Positions 9,238 through 17,536 of a stretch of DNA of 64,000 nucleotides are shown in pieces (within the stretch, counting starts at the first letter, position 1; every line of letters begins with the position of its first letter). The translations under genes and the position numbers were made by a program. The stretch comes from Fictibacillus terranigra (GTDB taxonomy: Bacteria; Bacillota; Bacilli; Bacillales; Fictibacillaceae). Below the pieces are notes generated by a model. The model was not told the origin of the DNA, made no database searches, and saw nothing but the letters and a program-made list of their open reading frames with translations. The DNA lies in the NCBI RefSeq assembly GCF_030412265.1, contig NZ_JAUHLN010000002.1:992001-1056000 (forward strand), read 5' to 3'.

Positions 9238-10260
9238 ATGAAGTACATAAAAAAATGGACAGGAACCGTTTTAACCGCAGGTATCGTATTTTCCTTATTG
9301 GCAGGAACAGCAGACGCTGCAAAACCTGCCCAATCTCAGGACATTTCACCAGCAAGAGCCTATGTCGATGTAGCCGCTGCAACACTCTGGACAAAGCCGA
9401 ATGAAACAAGGCCTTTAGATGCACCTTCGTTAAGCAATCCCGTTGATCTCAGAAAATGGACGACAAGCATGACGTACCAAGATAAGCTTTGGCTGGTAGG
9501 TCCTCTTGAAACCCAAGCCTTATACGGCAATAAAGTAACCATTACGGATGAGCAGGGCGACTGGGTAAAGGTAGCAGTAGATGGACAGCCGACGCCCAGG
9601 CTTGAGGCAGGATACCCTGGATGGATGCCAAAATCACAGCTCGTTTACAACAAGAAGTACGCCAAGGAAGAAAATAAACCTTTTGCATTAATCAAAAGCC
9701 CTACGGCATGGCTGTATAAAGAGAAATCGTTAAAACATCAGACCCTTGAGCTAAGTTACAACACAAGGCTGCCGGTCCACAAGATCAGCGGTTCGTCTGT
9801 CAGTGTACTTACCCCGGAAGGTAAGACACGGTATATTAACCGTAAGGATGTTCAAGTCTATCTATCAGAAAAATCCATTCCTGTACCCACTGGGGAAGAT
9901 CTCGTAAATGAAGGGAAAAAGTTCTTAGGACTCCCTTATTTGTGGGCAGGAACGTCCGGATTTGGGTTTGACTGTTCCGGATTCACACATACTCTCTATA
10001 AAGCTGCCGGTATTACGATCCCGAGGGATTCCGGACCACAATCCAAGAGTGGTGTCCCTGTAGCCAAAGAAGATTTGAAAAAGGGGGATCTCCTCTTCTT
10101 CGCCTATAATTCTGGAAAAGGCAGCGTTCACCACGTGGGGATGTATGCAGGGGACGGCATGATGATCCATTCACCAAACTCCAGCACAACAGTCAGGATT
10201 GATAAAATCGAAGGCATATATGCACAGGAATATGCCGGGGCAAGACGATATCTTCCATAA
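9238..10260 (+). CDS. Secreted C40 peptidase with SH3-like domains (NlpC/P60)
   Basis: 340 residues: signal peptide (cleavage near ADA-AK, residue ~28), two bacterial SH3-like regions (~40-215), then an NlpC/P60 domain. Catalytic Cys246 lies in FDCSGF, His299 in HHVGMY, and a third polar residue is near His311 (MIHSPN). The domain order matches YkfC-type gamma-D-glutamyl-L-diamino-acid endopeptidases, which cut peptidoglycan stem peptides or recycled muropeptides. GGAGGAG precedes the ATG; it is monocistronic with a terminator behind it. Confidence 0.88.
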   Translation: MKYIKKWTGTVLTAGIVFSLLAGTADAAKPAQSQDISPARAYVDVAAATLWTKPNETRPLDAPSLSNPVDLRKWTTSMTYQDKLWLVGPLETQALYGNKVTITDEQGDWVKVAVDGQPTPRLEAGYPGWMPKSQLVYNKKYAKEENKPFALIKSPTAWLYKEKSLKHQTLELSYNTRLPVHKISGSSVSVLTPEGKTRYINRKDVQVYLSEKSIPVPTGEDLVNEGKKFLGLPYLWAGTSGFGFDCSGFTHTLYKAAGITIPRDSGPQSKSGVPVAKEDLKKGDLLFFAYNSGKGSVHHVGMYAGDGMMIHSPNSSTTVRIDKIEGIYAQEYAGARRYLP

Positions 10261-10266
10261 AAGACA

Positions 10267-10298
10267 GCACACGGTTAACGATACCGTGTGCGTTTTCT
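10267..10298. terminator. Terminator between convergent genes
   Basis: Perfect 9-bp stem GCACACGGT / ACCGTGTGC with a 7-base loop and a T-rich tail on the plus strand. It separates the C40 peptidase from the convergent end of the BMC operon and may also stop the latter. Confidence 0.8.
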
Positions 10299-10347
10299 TT
10301 GTATCTTAACCTTTTTAGTATGATCCAATGTGAATTCCGGACGGAGA

Positions 10348-11685
10348 TTATTGATTCAGTCTCTCGATCCTTTTCATCAGGCGGCTTATACATTTATTGG
10401 ATTCATATAGGACGGTCTTTTTATCAATGTTTCTCAGAAGTCGGTGCTCCATCACGATTTCACCGTCAATTATGGTCGTTTCCACGTCAGCTCGCGTAGC
10501 CGAATAGACGATGCGGGAGATTGTATCCACCCCATAAGATGGATACATGTGAAAGCCATTGAGGTTCAGAATGGCAAGGTCCGCTTTTTTTCCAGCCTCC
10601 AGGCTCCCAATTTCTTGATCCATGCCAACTGCACGGGCCCCTCCAATGGTGGCCATCCGGAACACCGTTTTGGCATTCATGGCAGTCGGCCCGTGGACAG
10701 GCTTTTGGATGAGCGCAGCCAGCCTCATTTCGTTCAGCATGTCCAAGTTATTATTACATGGAGCTCCATCTGCCCCTAGACTTAAATCAATGCCTTGCTG
10801 CAGCATTTCCGGTACATCGGCAATTCCTGAGGAAAGTTTCAGATTAGACCCAGGACAATGGCTGACTTTTACCTTGCGTTTTTTTATGATGCTTTTTTCT
10901 TCATCATCCAGCCACACACAATGAGCCAGAATGAGCTTCTCATTGGCAAGACCTAAATGATCCAGATAAACAACGTTTCGCATTCCGGTTTCCTGCTCCA
11001 CCAAGGCAATTTCTCCCCGGTTTTCGGCCGCATGTGTATGAACGCATACACCGTGCCGGTCAGAAAGCTTCCGCACTTCGGTCAGCAGCTCCTCCGTACA
11101 TGAAACAACAAAACGGGGGCAAAAAGCGTATTGAATCCGCCCGTTCTGTTTCCCATGCCACTTTTCAAGCAGGTCGGCGCTTTCCTGAAGAGACACTGAT
11201 GTTCTCTCTCTCAGTCCATACGGCACTTCTTCCCCTTTGTCCATCATCACTTTCCCGGAAAGGGCACGGATGCCGCTTTTTGCAATGGCCTGAAAGGCAA
11301 AATCGGCATGGCTGACCGTCTCCATATCGACGATCGTTGTTGTCCCGCTCTGAAGCAGTTCCCCAATTCCAAGAAGCGCTGAATAATAGAGTGATTCCTC
11401 ATCATGTGAGGCTTCGAGCGGCCATATTTTTTGTTTCAGCCAATCCATTAATTCAAGGTCATCGGCTTGTCCTCTGAACAAGGTTTGACATAGATGTATA
11501 TGGGTCTGAATAAACCCTGGGATGATCGTCTTGTTTGTGGCATCTATTGTTTTATCCGCTTGATAATCGAGCGATTGGCCAATATCAATAATGCGGTTGT
11601 TTTCGATGTAAAGATCTCCTCGAATGATTTCATCTTTTTCGTTCATCGTCACAATTTCAGCATTCTTTATTAGAATGGACGGCAT
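10348..11685 (-). CDS. Amidohydrolase-superfamily aminohydrolase (COG0402 type), last gene of BMC operon
   Basis: 445-residue cytosolic metal-dependent hydrolase related to guanine/cytosine deaminases, chlorohydrolases and MtaD-like deaminases. Metal ligands are visible: HIH in GFIQTHIHLCQT, HTHAAEN, LAHCVWL followed by VSHCPGSNLKLSSG, and GADGAPCNNN. AAGGAGG precedes the ATG, but that site is folded into a hairpin downstream of a variant purine-riboswitch fold, so its translation may be ligand-controlled. In this context it could deaminate guanine or a ring-opened purine intermediate such as 4-aminoimidazole; that is inference. Confidence 0.85.
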   Translation of the reverse strand: MPSILIKNAEIVTMNEKDEIIRGDLYIENNRIIDIGQSLDYQADKTIDATNKTIIPGFIQTHIHLCQTLFRGQADDLELMDWLKQKIWPLEASHDEESLYYSALLGIGELLQSGTTTIVDMETVSHADFAFQAIAKSGIRALSGKVMMDKGEEVPYGLRERTSVSLQESADLLEKWHGKQNGRIQYAFCPRFVVSCTEELLTEVRKLSDRHGVCVHTHAAENRGEIALVEQETGMRNVVYLDHLGLANEKLILAHCVWLDDEEKSIIKKRKVKVSHCPGSNLKLSSGIADVPEMLQQGIDLSLGADGAPCNNNLDMLNEMRLAALIQKPVHGPTAMNAKTVFRMATIGGARAVGMDQEIGSLEAGKKADLAILNLNGFHMYPSYGVDTISRIVYSATRADVETTIIDGEIVMEHRLLRNIDKKTVLYESNKCISRLMKRIERLNQ

Positions 11686-11692
11686 CGTTATC

Positions 11693-11718
11693 CTCCTTTT
11701 CTTCTTGCAGAAAAGAAG
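11693..11718 (-). promoter_or_regulatory. RBS-sequestering hairpin (riboswitch expression platform)
   Basis: On the minus strand CTTCTTTTC (11718-11710) can pair with GAAAAGGAG (11701-11693) across an 8-base loop: nine pairs, one of them G-U. The second arm contains most of the AGGAGG ribosome binding site (11697-11692) of the aminohydrolase gene. The sequence just upstream of P1 is purine-rich (GAAAAAGAAAG) and might compete for the CTTCTTTTC arm. Translational control is inferred. Confidence 0.6.
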
Positions 11719-11722
11719 ATCG

Positions 11723-11794
11723 ATTTCATAGCGTGGAGAATTTAAGGTCCTCCGGTAGACACTTTCGATCCGTATTACCGAAACTATATGAAAT
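11723..11794 (-). ncRNA. Variant purine-riboswitch aptamer
   Basis: A 72-base three-way junction on the minus strand. P1 is a perfect 8-bp helix, ATTTCATA (11794-11787) with TATGAAAT (11730-11723). P2 is TCGGT/ATCGA with loop AATACGG; P3 is GGAGGA/TTCTCC with loop CCTTAAA. The GG of L2 and CC of L3 keep the loop-loop pairing of guanine riboswitches. J2/3 is AAGTGTCTAC against the canonical AAGUUUCUAC. J1/2 is TAGTT against UAAUC, and the P3-to-P1 strand reads ACGC before TATG where xpt has GAC. These core changes suggest an altered ligand. It lies between the DUF1989 gene and the aminohydrolase gene. Confidence 0.85.
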
Positions 11795-11808
11795 CTTTCT
11801 TTTTCTAA

Positions 11809-12432
11809 TCATCGCTCTTTCGTTAACACTTGAAGCATTAAAGACGTAACCGAAAAACCGTTAACCGGGGCCATGTCCTGTGAACAGGTGGAACAGGCGG
11901 TGACCACATCCTCCAATGCCTTCAACCTGATAAAATCCCCTGGCTTCGACAGAGGCTCAGCAATGACATAATCTCCTTTATCATCCAACACATTGTTCAT
12001 GAACCAGTTGATCGGATCCGGTACAGGAAGGTGGCCAAGCGAATATGTTCCTAACGCTTTAATCAAATTATCATGGCAGTTTGGATGATCTTCAAGCTGG
12101 AAGTCTACTTTATAGCGATAATAGTCACATGCCGGAAAAAAGAAATCGTGCTTGCCTACCGTGTCCTGCAAAAGCTGCATGAGCGGCCTGCGGCGGTTGC
12201 TGTACAGAAAATCTCCTTCTTTCAGACGGATGCTGCTTAAGCTCGCCCTCATATGGACCGGTGAGACATGCTCACTTGGATCCTGGAGAGAAAAACAGAC
12301 AAAGTCACCGACCTGCTTTCCTTCCATGTCGATGATCACGAGCTCCTCACCAGCTTTTACGAGTGTGCTTCTTGCTTCATATGGAGGTATAACCACCTCT
12401 TCTTTGATTCGGTATTTGTGGTCAATAGGCAT
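11809..12432 (-). CDS. DUF1989 (urea carboxylase-associated family) protein
   Basis: 207-residue protein of the DUF1989 family, seen elsewhere next to urea carboxylase and nitrogen-compound catabolism genes. Recognisable segments are GEELVIIDMEGKQVGDFVCF, SLSSIRLKEGDFLYSNRRRP, DFFFPACDYYRY and the C-terminal DVVTACSTCSQDMAPVNG, whose cysteines may bind metal. No reaction is established. It sits between the cyclase gene and the riboswitch inside the BMC operon, so a role in the last steps of nucleobase breakdown is likely but not shown. Confidence 0.8.
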   Translation of the reverse strand: MPIDHKYRIKEEVVIPPYEARSTLVKAGEELVIIDMEGKQVGDFVCFSLQDPSEHVSPVHMRASLSSIRLKEGDFLYSNRRRPLMQLLQDTVGKHDFFFPACDYYRYKVDFQLEDHPNCHDNLIKALGTYSLGHLPVPDPINWFMNNVLDDKGDYVIAEPLSKPGDFIRLKALEDVVTACSTCSQDMAPVNGFSVTSLMLQVLTKER

Positions 12433-12444
12433 TTTTTTCCCCCT

Positions 12445-13128
12445 TTATTCTATAAAAACAGCAACCGCCCGAACCGGCGACCCCGTTCCTTTCCGTATCC
12501 TCAGAGGCAGTCCAAAATATAGAAAACGCATGCCCGCAACCTGGTCAAGATTGCAAAGATTTTCAGTGTTGGTGATGCCGTATTCCTTACAGATCAAATG
12601 GCCCGAGTAATTCGTGTCGAGCGGATGATCGATGGCCGGGGCATCAATTCCGATGTTAACTACCCCTTTTTCAGCAAGCCAGCGTGCTCCGCTGTAATCG
12701 AGGCCTGTATAGCGAGTCAGCCATTCCTCCGTTCCGTATGAACGGTTGTAATGGCCGGTATACAACAAGCAAATATCCCCTTTTTGCAAAATTTGGCCCG
12801 AAGCATTCAATGCGTTATCCAACTCTCTGGGGGTAATGTACTCTTCCGGCTTAACTTGAGACAAGTCCAGGCATACGGCAGGGCCATAAAAGAAATCCAA
12901 TGGCATCTCGTCGATATACTTTCCATCAGGATCGTATTCGTACGTTGCATCACTGTGGGTAGGGCCGTGTTCATTGATCAATAAATTGTTGGTAGCGAAA
13001 GGAAAGCCGATCTTCCGAATGCTTTCTTCATGAGAAATGTTGGGAAAAATCATCGTTTTTTGATGAAGCGGAAAAACCGGCATACCCTGATAGATTTCTT
13101 GAGACAAATCTACAAGTTTCACACCCAT
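12445..13128 (-). CDS. Cyclase-family hydrolase (kynurenine-formamidase-like)
   Basis: About 227 residues of the metal-dependent cyclase/KynB family. The signature HGPTHSDAT corresponds to the family's HxGTHxDxP-type zinc motif; the N-terminal DLSQEIYQGMPVFP and the C-terminal RAVAVF strand fit too. Family members hydrolyse cyclic or acyclic amides. In this operon it is a candidate for opening an imidazolone or similar ring (inference). GGAGGGG stands 6 bases before the ATG at 13128; the GTG at 13134 is less likely. Confidence 0.82.
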   Translation of the reverse strand: MGVKLVDLSQEIYQGMPVFPLHQKTMIFPNISHEESIRKIGFPFATNNLLINEHGPTHSDATYEYDPDGKYIDEMPLDFFYGPAVCLDLSQVKPEEYITPRELDNALNASGQILQKGDICLLYTGHYNRSYGTEEWLTRYTGLDYSGARWLAEKGVVNIGIDAPAIDHPLDTNYSGHLICKEYGITNTENLCNLDQVAGMRFLYFGLPLRIRKGTGSPVRAVAVFIE

Positions 13129-13140
13129 AGACACCCCTCC

Positions 13141-14949
13141 TTACAGTACTGTAGGAATGACCTGGAATCGATCGACATCAATGAGACCCATGTCTGTAAT
13201 CTTCCACTCCGGGCTCGTAACGAGCGAGAGGAATGAAAGATGCATAAACGGAACATGGATTCCACAGCCAAGTTCTTCTTTAGTAAGCCGGTGGAGCTCT
13301 GCAATCTTTTCACTGACCTCCATGCCGGTCATCTCATCCGTCATCAAGCCGCCGATATTGAGAGCCATGTCCCCTACTACTCTTCCTTCATTGATTAATG
13401 CGAGGCCTCCGTTCATGGCTATAACTCTGTTGACCGCGGTCACCATGTCTTCATAGTTCGTGCCGCAGACGATAATATTATGTGTATCATGGGCCACGCT
13501 TTCTGCTATAGCCCCTCTTTTCAGTTTAAAGCCATGTAGAAACGTTTTCCCGATCCTGCCGCTTCTGCCATGACGTTCGACGACTGCGAGGGGCAGGACG
13601 TCCTGCTGAATACACGGCTGGACGATGCCGTCCTTGACCTTCAGTTCGAACTCCCTTGCACCTGTAAGATTTTGGTCAGGTATCACTTCGATGGCCCTGA
13701 CATTTGCTCTTGACGACTGCGACGGAAGCACCAAATCGTTTGTTTTAAGCGGTTTTCTTTTTACCGAGCGCTTCACACTGTCAGGATACGTGTAGGCAGG
13801 GATTTCCACTGTCAGCCTTTGCTGTTCTGCTGCCTTTTTCCCGCTCAGATACACTTTTTCAACCGTCATGTTGATAAGGTCACTGATTACCGCAATATCT
13901 GCACGCTTTCCTGGTGTCAGCACCCCAATATCCTTGAACCCAAAATGAGTAGCCGGATTGATCGTCACCATCTGAATCGCTTCCACCGGATCAATTCCCT
14001 GTGCGATTGTTCGTTTGACGATCTCGTTCATATGGCCGGTTTTCATCAAGTCCTCCGGAACCATATCATCGGAAACAAGGATAGCTCGCCTTGAATCCAT
14101 TCCTTCTTCTTTAATTGCCCGTATGCACTCTGCCATGTTCCGCTGGGAAGAACCTTCCCGCATAAACACACTCACGCCAAAACGGAGCTTCTCCACCATT
14201 TCTTCCTTCGTTGTCGTCTCATGGCACGAGATATGAGTTCCCCCACTGATGATGTGGGCAGCGAGTTCTTCACCAAACAGAGCCGGAGCATTTCCCTCCA
14301 CTGTCTTACCGATGCTTTTTGCGTAGGATACCGAGGCAATCAGGTCATCGATCAATTCAGGCGCGTTCTCGAACACAGGCCTGACATTGCTGAACCCCTG
14401 TATTTCACCGATGCCTTGAACATGTGGATCGTTCAATAGTGTCTTCATTTCGGCTGATGTCACATCCTGGCCTGCCGTCTCCAACCCAGGAGCATCGGGA
14501 GTCAGACATGGTACGGTAAACAACACGGTGTTTGGAAGAGTCTTTGCCTCACGCACCATCTCCCGCATACCTTGAACACCGAGAACATTCCCGATCTCAT
14601 GGGGATCGGCGACCAGTGTTGTCGTTCCTGTTGGAATGGAAAGCTTGGAGAATTCCGTGACAGTAAGCATCGCACTTTCAAAATGCATGTGAGAATCAAT
14701 AAATCCAGGGGTGATATAGCATCCGGACACGTTCTCGACCTCTGTGGCAGGACCAATCAATTTTTCACAGTCCCCGACCATCAGGATGTACTCCCCTTTC
14801 ATCGCCACATCGGCCTGATAGATCTCACGGGTTATGACATTAATAAACTGTCCGCCTTTCAGGACGATATCTGCGAATTGATTGGCATCAAGCAGCACAT
14901 CAATGAGTTTTCGCCACTGGATGGCTTCTTTAATACCCTTTGTATCCAT
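13141..14949 (-). CDS. Adenine deaminase-type amidohydrolase (BMC operon copy)
   Basis: 602 residues with the full adenine-deaminase layout: N-terminal beta domain, metal ligands in PGFIDSHMHFESA, DPHEIGNVLG, the GEIQGF segment, EGNAPALFGEEL, HISCHET and VSDDM, then a C-terminal domain with VAHDTHNIIVCGTN. The family uses manganese or iron to convert adenine to hypoxanthine. A second homologue is at 30501. Having two suggests that one, perhaps this shell-linked copy, acts on another amino-heterocycle such as 4-aminoimidazole; that is inference. Five bases separate it from the EutN-type gene. Confidence 0.85.
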   Translation of the reverse strand: MDTKGIKEAIQWRKLIDVLLDANQFADIVLKGGQFINVITREIYQADVAMKGEYILMVGDCEKLIGPATEVENVSGCYITPGFIDSHMHFESAMLTVTEFSKLSIPTGTTTLVADPHEIGNVLGVQGMREMVREAKTLPNTVLFTVPCLTPDAPGLETAGQDVTSAEMKTLLNDPHVQGIGEIQGFSNVRPVFENAPELIDDLIASVSYAKSIGKTVEGNAPALFGEELAAHIISGGTHISCHETTTKEEMVEKLRFGVSVFMREGSSQRNMAECIRAIKEEGMDSRRAILVSDDMVPEDLMKTGHMNEIVKRTIAQGIDPVEAIQMVTINPATHFGFKDIGVLTPGKRADIAVISDLINMTVEKVYLSGKKAAEQQRLTVEIPAYTYPDSVKRSVKRKPLKTNDLVLPSQSSRANVRAIEVIPDQNLTGAREFELKVKDGIVQPCIQQDVLPLAVVERHGRSGRIGKTFLHGFKLKRGAIAESVAHDTHNIIVCGTNYEDMVTAVNRVIAMNGGLALINEGRVVGDMALNIGGLMTDEMTGMEVSEKIAELHRLTKEELGCGIHVPFMHLSFLSLVTSPEWKITDMGLIDVDRFQVIPTVL

Positions 14950-14953
14950 GATC

Positions 14954-15232
14954 TCAACCTCCCGACCTTTCCCAGTCTAGGCTATCTATAATTCCGACGA
15001 TGGCTGCATCAATGGGAGCATCCTTGTCGGCTGCAGCGCGAGAAGCCATACTCCCGGTCACATACAAGACTTTTTCGCCAACTCCTGCACCCACCGTATC
15101 GACAGCGATGATCGGTAAATACTTCAGCGTATCATTGGTGCCGATCGGCTGGGTAATGAGCAGCTTCGATCCGATCAGCTTTTCATCTTTTCTGGTCGCT
15201 GTGACCCGCCCAACCACTAAACCCATTTGCAT
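14954..15232 (-). CDS. BMC vertex protein (EutN/CcmL family, BMC-P)
   Basis: 92 residues with the EutN/CcmL fold signature: GLVVGRVTATRKDEKLIGSKL at the start, IAVDTVGAGVGEKVLYVTGS in the middle, and DAAIVGIID at the end. Such proteins form pentamers that cap the vertices of the icosahedral shell. It is the only pentamer gene seen, enough for a closed shell together with the BMC-H proteins. AAGGAG precedes the ATG. Confidence 0.95.
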   Translation of the reverse strand: MQMGLVVGRVTATRKDEKLIGSKLLITQPIGTNDTLKYLPIIAVDTVGAGVGEKVLYVTGSMASRAAADKDAPIDAAIVGIIDSLDWERSGG

Positions 15233-15244
15233 GGCGTCCGCTCC

Positions 15245-15973
15245 TTACTGCCTGCAGATTTTTATACCGTATTGTTTTGCTGCATCCGCCGCCAGCGGAG
15301 TGATGATGGTTTGATCACCCGCCATAAGAAATTTCCTCTGTGTTTTTGCGGCAGCCAATATATCCGCTTCCGTTATGACAGACTGCGGTTGCCTTCCGCC
15401 ATTCATCCAGGAGCCAATACCTTCTCTCTCTCTCAGCAAGGTAACACCCAGCTTCTTTAACTCAAACAGTGATTGTTGAAGCTCTGTTTTTAAGTATCCC
15501 GGACCTTTATGCAGTTTCTTACTTTTGAACACTTCATGGTAAGGATCGCTGCCGCATGACAGAGCAGCCACTTTTTTACCGCTTAATAAAGCTTGCAGTA
15601 TGATACGTACAAAATCCCGCTGGTCATTAAAACGCAAGATATCGGCTGCAAGAGAAAAGGAAAGTACAGGTATAAGGATGCCATCCGCCATTTCCAGCCT
15701 TTCCTCTGTCAGACTTGAACTCGGATACCAGGCATCATGATTGATATCCACGGCGAGACGATCTTTCGAGTAATGGCGGAACAGCGTTTTCTCAGTGAAT
15801 ACTTCCAGTCTTATTTTGCTCGTGCCTGCTTCACGAAGAAGTTCAAGGCCTTCTTCCATTCCAGCAAAATGATAGGTTAGCAGGGAAAGCACATAGGGGG
15901 CTTCTTCTCCAGGCGGGCAAAGCATCTTCAGTAAAATATTCTTGACGAGTGCGCTCTGCCTTGGGTCATGCAC
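15245..15973 (-). CDS. BMC-associated flavoprotein-like protein of unknown function
   Basis: 242 residues, no firm assignment. The middle has a Rossmann/flavoprotein-like pattern: a strand GILIPVLSFSLAADILRFNDQRD, then IILQALLSGKKVAALSCGSDPYHE, reminiscent of flavoprotein-domain proteins found in some BMC loci. The N-terminus (SALVKNILLKMLCPP, residues ~7-21) can form a short amphipathic helix followed by Pro, as encapsulation peptides do. A C-terminal VITEADILAAA segment is also typical of such BMC-linked proteins. Possible roles are a redox partner or prenyl-FMN handling for UbiD; both are inference. Confidence 0.55.
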   Translation of the reverse strand: MHDPRQSALVKNILLKMLCPPGEEAPYVLSLLTYHFAGMEEGLELLREAGTSKIRLEVFTEKTLFRHYSKDRLAVDINHDAWYPSSSLTEERLEMADGILIPVLSFSLAADILRFNDQRDFVRIILQALLSGKKVAALSCGSDPYHEVFKSKKLHKGPGYLKTELQQSLFELKKLGVTLLREREGIGSWMNGGRQPQSVITEADILAAAKTQRKFLMAGDQTIITPLAADAAKQYGIKICRQ

Positions 15974-15975
15974 CT

Positions 15976-16254
15976 TTACTCTCCTTTAGAAAGAAGGGCT
16001 CTTTCGATTTCACTATGAGGGCGCGGAATGACATGTACAGAGACGAGTTCTCCCACCCGGCTCGCCGCACTGGCACCCGCATCAGTGGCAGCCTTTACTG
16101 CTCCTACATCTCCTCTAACCATAACTGTTACAAGGCCAAACCCTACTTTTTCATAGCCGCAGATCTCAACGTTCGCTGCTTTTACCATGGCATCTGCTGC
16201 TTCGATCGCCCCGACAAGGCCTTTGGTTTCAATCAAGCCTAGAGCTTCTCCCAT
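15976..16254 (-). CDS. BMC shell hexamer protein (BMC-H), PduA/EutM type
   Basis: 92 residues, one BMC domain. The family pattern is complete: [68 protein letters not shown]. The pore loop reads KVGFGLV, with Phe where PduA has Ser, giving a bulkier pore. AGGAGG lies 7-8 bases before the ATG at 16254, while it abuts the ATG at 16260, so 16254 is chosen. The stop is 3 bases before the next gene's start. Confidence 0.95.
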   Translation of the reverse strand: MGEALGLIETKGLVGAIEAADAMVKAANVEICGYEKVGFGLVTVMVRGDVGAVKAATDAGASAASRVGELVSVHVIPRPHSEIERALLSKGE

Positions 16255-16256
16255 TT

Positions 16257-16586
16257 TCATTCCTCCTGGTCTCTTTGGTTTGCTGACGCTAAGGTAAAGG
16301 CTGACAGAAGTCTTTCAGCCACATTGGAATGGGTTCTTGGTATAACATGTGATGATATAACGGTACCTACCCTTTCCGCCTCTTTTTTGCCCGCCTCCAC
16401 AGCAGAAGCTACAGCGGCTACATCTCCGCTCAAATGCAAAGTAACACCAAGAGCGCCCTGGACCCCGATCACCTTCTCGATAGCCGCTATCTTTACATCG
16501 GCCGCTTTCACAGCCGCGTCTGCTGCTGAAACGGCTGCGCAATACCCTACTGTTTCAATCATGCCTAATGCATACAATGGTTTCAC
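16257..16586 (-). CDS. BMC shell hexamer protein (BMC-H), divergent pore
   Basis: 109 residues starting at a GTG (16586) preceded by GAGGAAGG; a longer frame to 16796 overlaps the upstream gene and is not coding. The BMC domain runs [22 protein letters not shown] ... [13 protein letters not shown] ... [10 protein letters not shown]. The pore-loop region has [11 protein letters not shown] instead of VGSGLVTV: two residues longer and lacking the usual GSG, so it likely has a different pore. The GTGA overlap with the upstream stop implies coupled translation. Confidence 0.92.
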   Translation of the reverse strand: MKPLYALGMIETVGYCAAVSAADAAVKAADVKIAAIEKVIGVQGALGVTLHLSGDVAAVASAVEAGKKEAERVGTVISSHVIPRTHSNVAERLLSAFTLASANQRDQEE

Positions 16587-17521
16587 CGTCCTTCCTCGTT
16601 TCTCGAATCCAGCATCCGATAAACATCTGGCAGGAAGCTGGAAAGAAGCTGCTGCGGCCCATAAAGTAAAAAGTAGCCTTCTTCTATTTTGGACCGGATA
16701 TTCAAGCTTGATAGTTTGGCAGAGATGGGAAGAAGGAGAGCAATAGCCTCGTAACGCGGCATTCCTTCTACGATTGCAAGCGATTCTCTTGTACATGAGA
16801 CGTCAAGCTGTTTAATGAGCCAAGTTCCCGGCTGTTCGATATAAAATCGTTTGATTTTTTTTTCCGACTGATGGTCCAACGTTTGAAACAGGGTTCGAAT
16901 GGCTGTTTCAAGTGCCGTGCTTTCGTTAAGATAAAGTTCGAGAAGAAATGGATTCCTGCCGTTTTTATCCCATTGGATGTAATATTTTACATCTGGATAC
17001 TGTGACAGCCATTCCTGGATAAGCACAAGCTGACCCGGTGAACAAGCAACGGAAGAAAAGACGGCTACCGCTTTTGCCGGGATCGGCCGATGGAACCACT
17101 CTATCATTTGTGGCTCCAGGTTCGTATAGAGCCAGACAGAGATGCCGTTTTTTGTTTTGCCTAGAGATTTTGCTGATGGTCCAGTATGAAGCGGATCCGC
17201 CACTTGATTTTTTTCTGTTAGATTACGGGATGGAATCCCTTGGGAAAGAGAAAGGACCTGAAGCCTCGATACGAGCTCATTTGACTGATCCTTGCTAAAC
17301 GGTCTTTGCCATTGTTTTTCTCTTCCAGCAGGAGGAACAGCAGTGCCCCCCAAACGTTTTTCCTTTTTCAGTCTTTGATAGTTGGGGCGGTATAGCTCGG
17401 GCACATTCTGTTTATAAGAGGTATCCTCCATCACTTCATTCGGCTCTTGTTTCCCTTTAACGGACGAGGGAGTATTGGATTTTAAAACCTCCTGTACGAT
17501 GGCTCGCATGAATTCTGACAT
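16583..17521 (-). CDS. BMC-locus protein of unknown function with candidate encapsulation peptide
   Basis: 312 residues, not recognised. Residues 2-15 (SEFMRAIVQEVLKS) look like a classic N-terminal encapsulation peptide, an amphipathic helix that targets cargo to the shell. A Pro/Lys/Gln-rich low-order linker follows to about residue 125, then a ~185-residue folded domain. The last ~65 residues (ESLAIVEGMPRYEAIALLLP...) faintly recall the beta-alpha start of a BMC domain, so it could be a degenerate shell-like or scaffold protein. Located between two shell genes, with a 4-base GTGA overlap to the downstream one. Confidence 0.7.
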   Translation of the reverse strand: MSEFMRAIVQEVLKSNTPSSVKGKQEPNEVMEDTSYKQNVPELYRPNYQRLKKEKRLGGTAVPPAGREKQWQRPFSKDQSNELVSRLQVLSLSQGIPSRNLTEKNQVADPLHTGPSAKSLGKTKNGISVWLYTNLEPQMIEWFHRPIPAKAVAVFSSVACSPGQLVLIQEWLSQYPDVKYYIQWDKNGRNPFLLELYLNESTALETAIRTLFQTLDHQSEKKIKRFYIEQPGTWLIKQLDVSCTRESLAIVEGMPRYEAIALLLPISAKLSSLNIRSKIEEGYFLLYGPQQLLSSFLPDVYRMLDSRNEEGR

Positions 17522-17536
17522 GGGGCCTCACCTCCG

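Noticed and set aside
16587-16796. N-terminal extension of the 16257 shell protein
   Set aside because: The upstream part overlaps the 312-residue gene and has no BMC character; the GTG at 16586 has a ribosome site and fits the family length.
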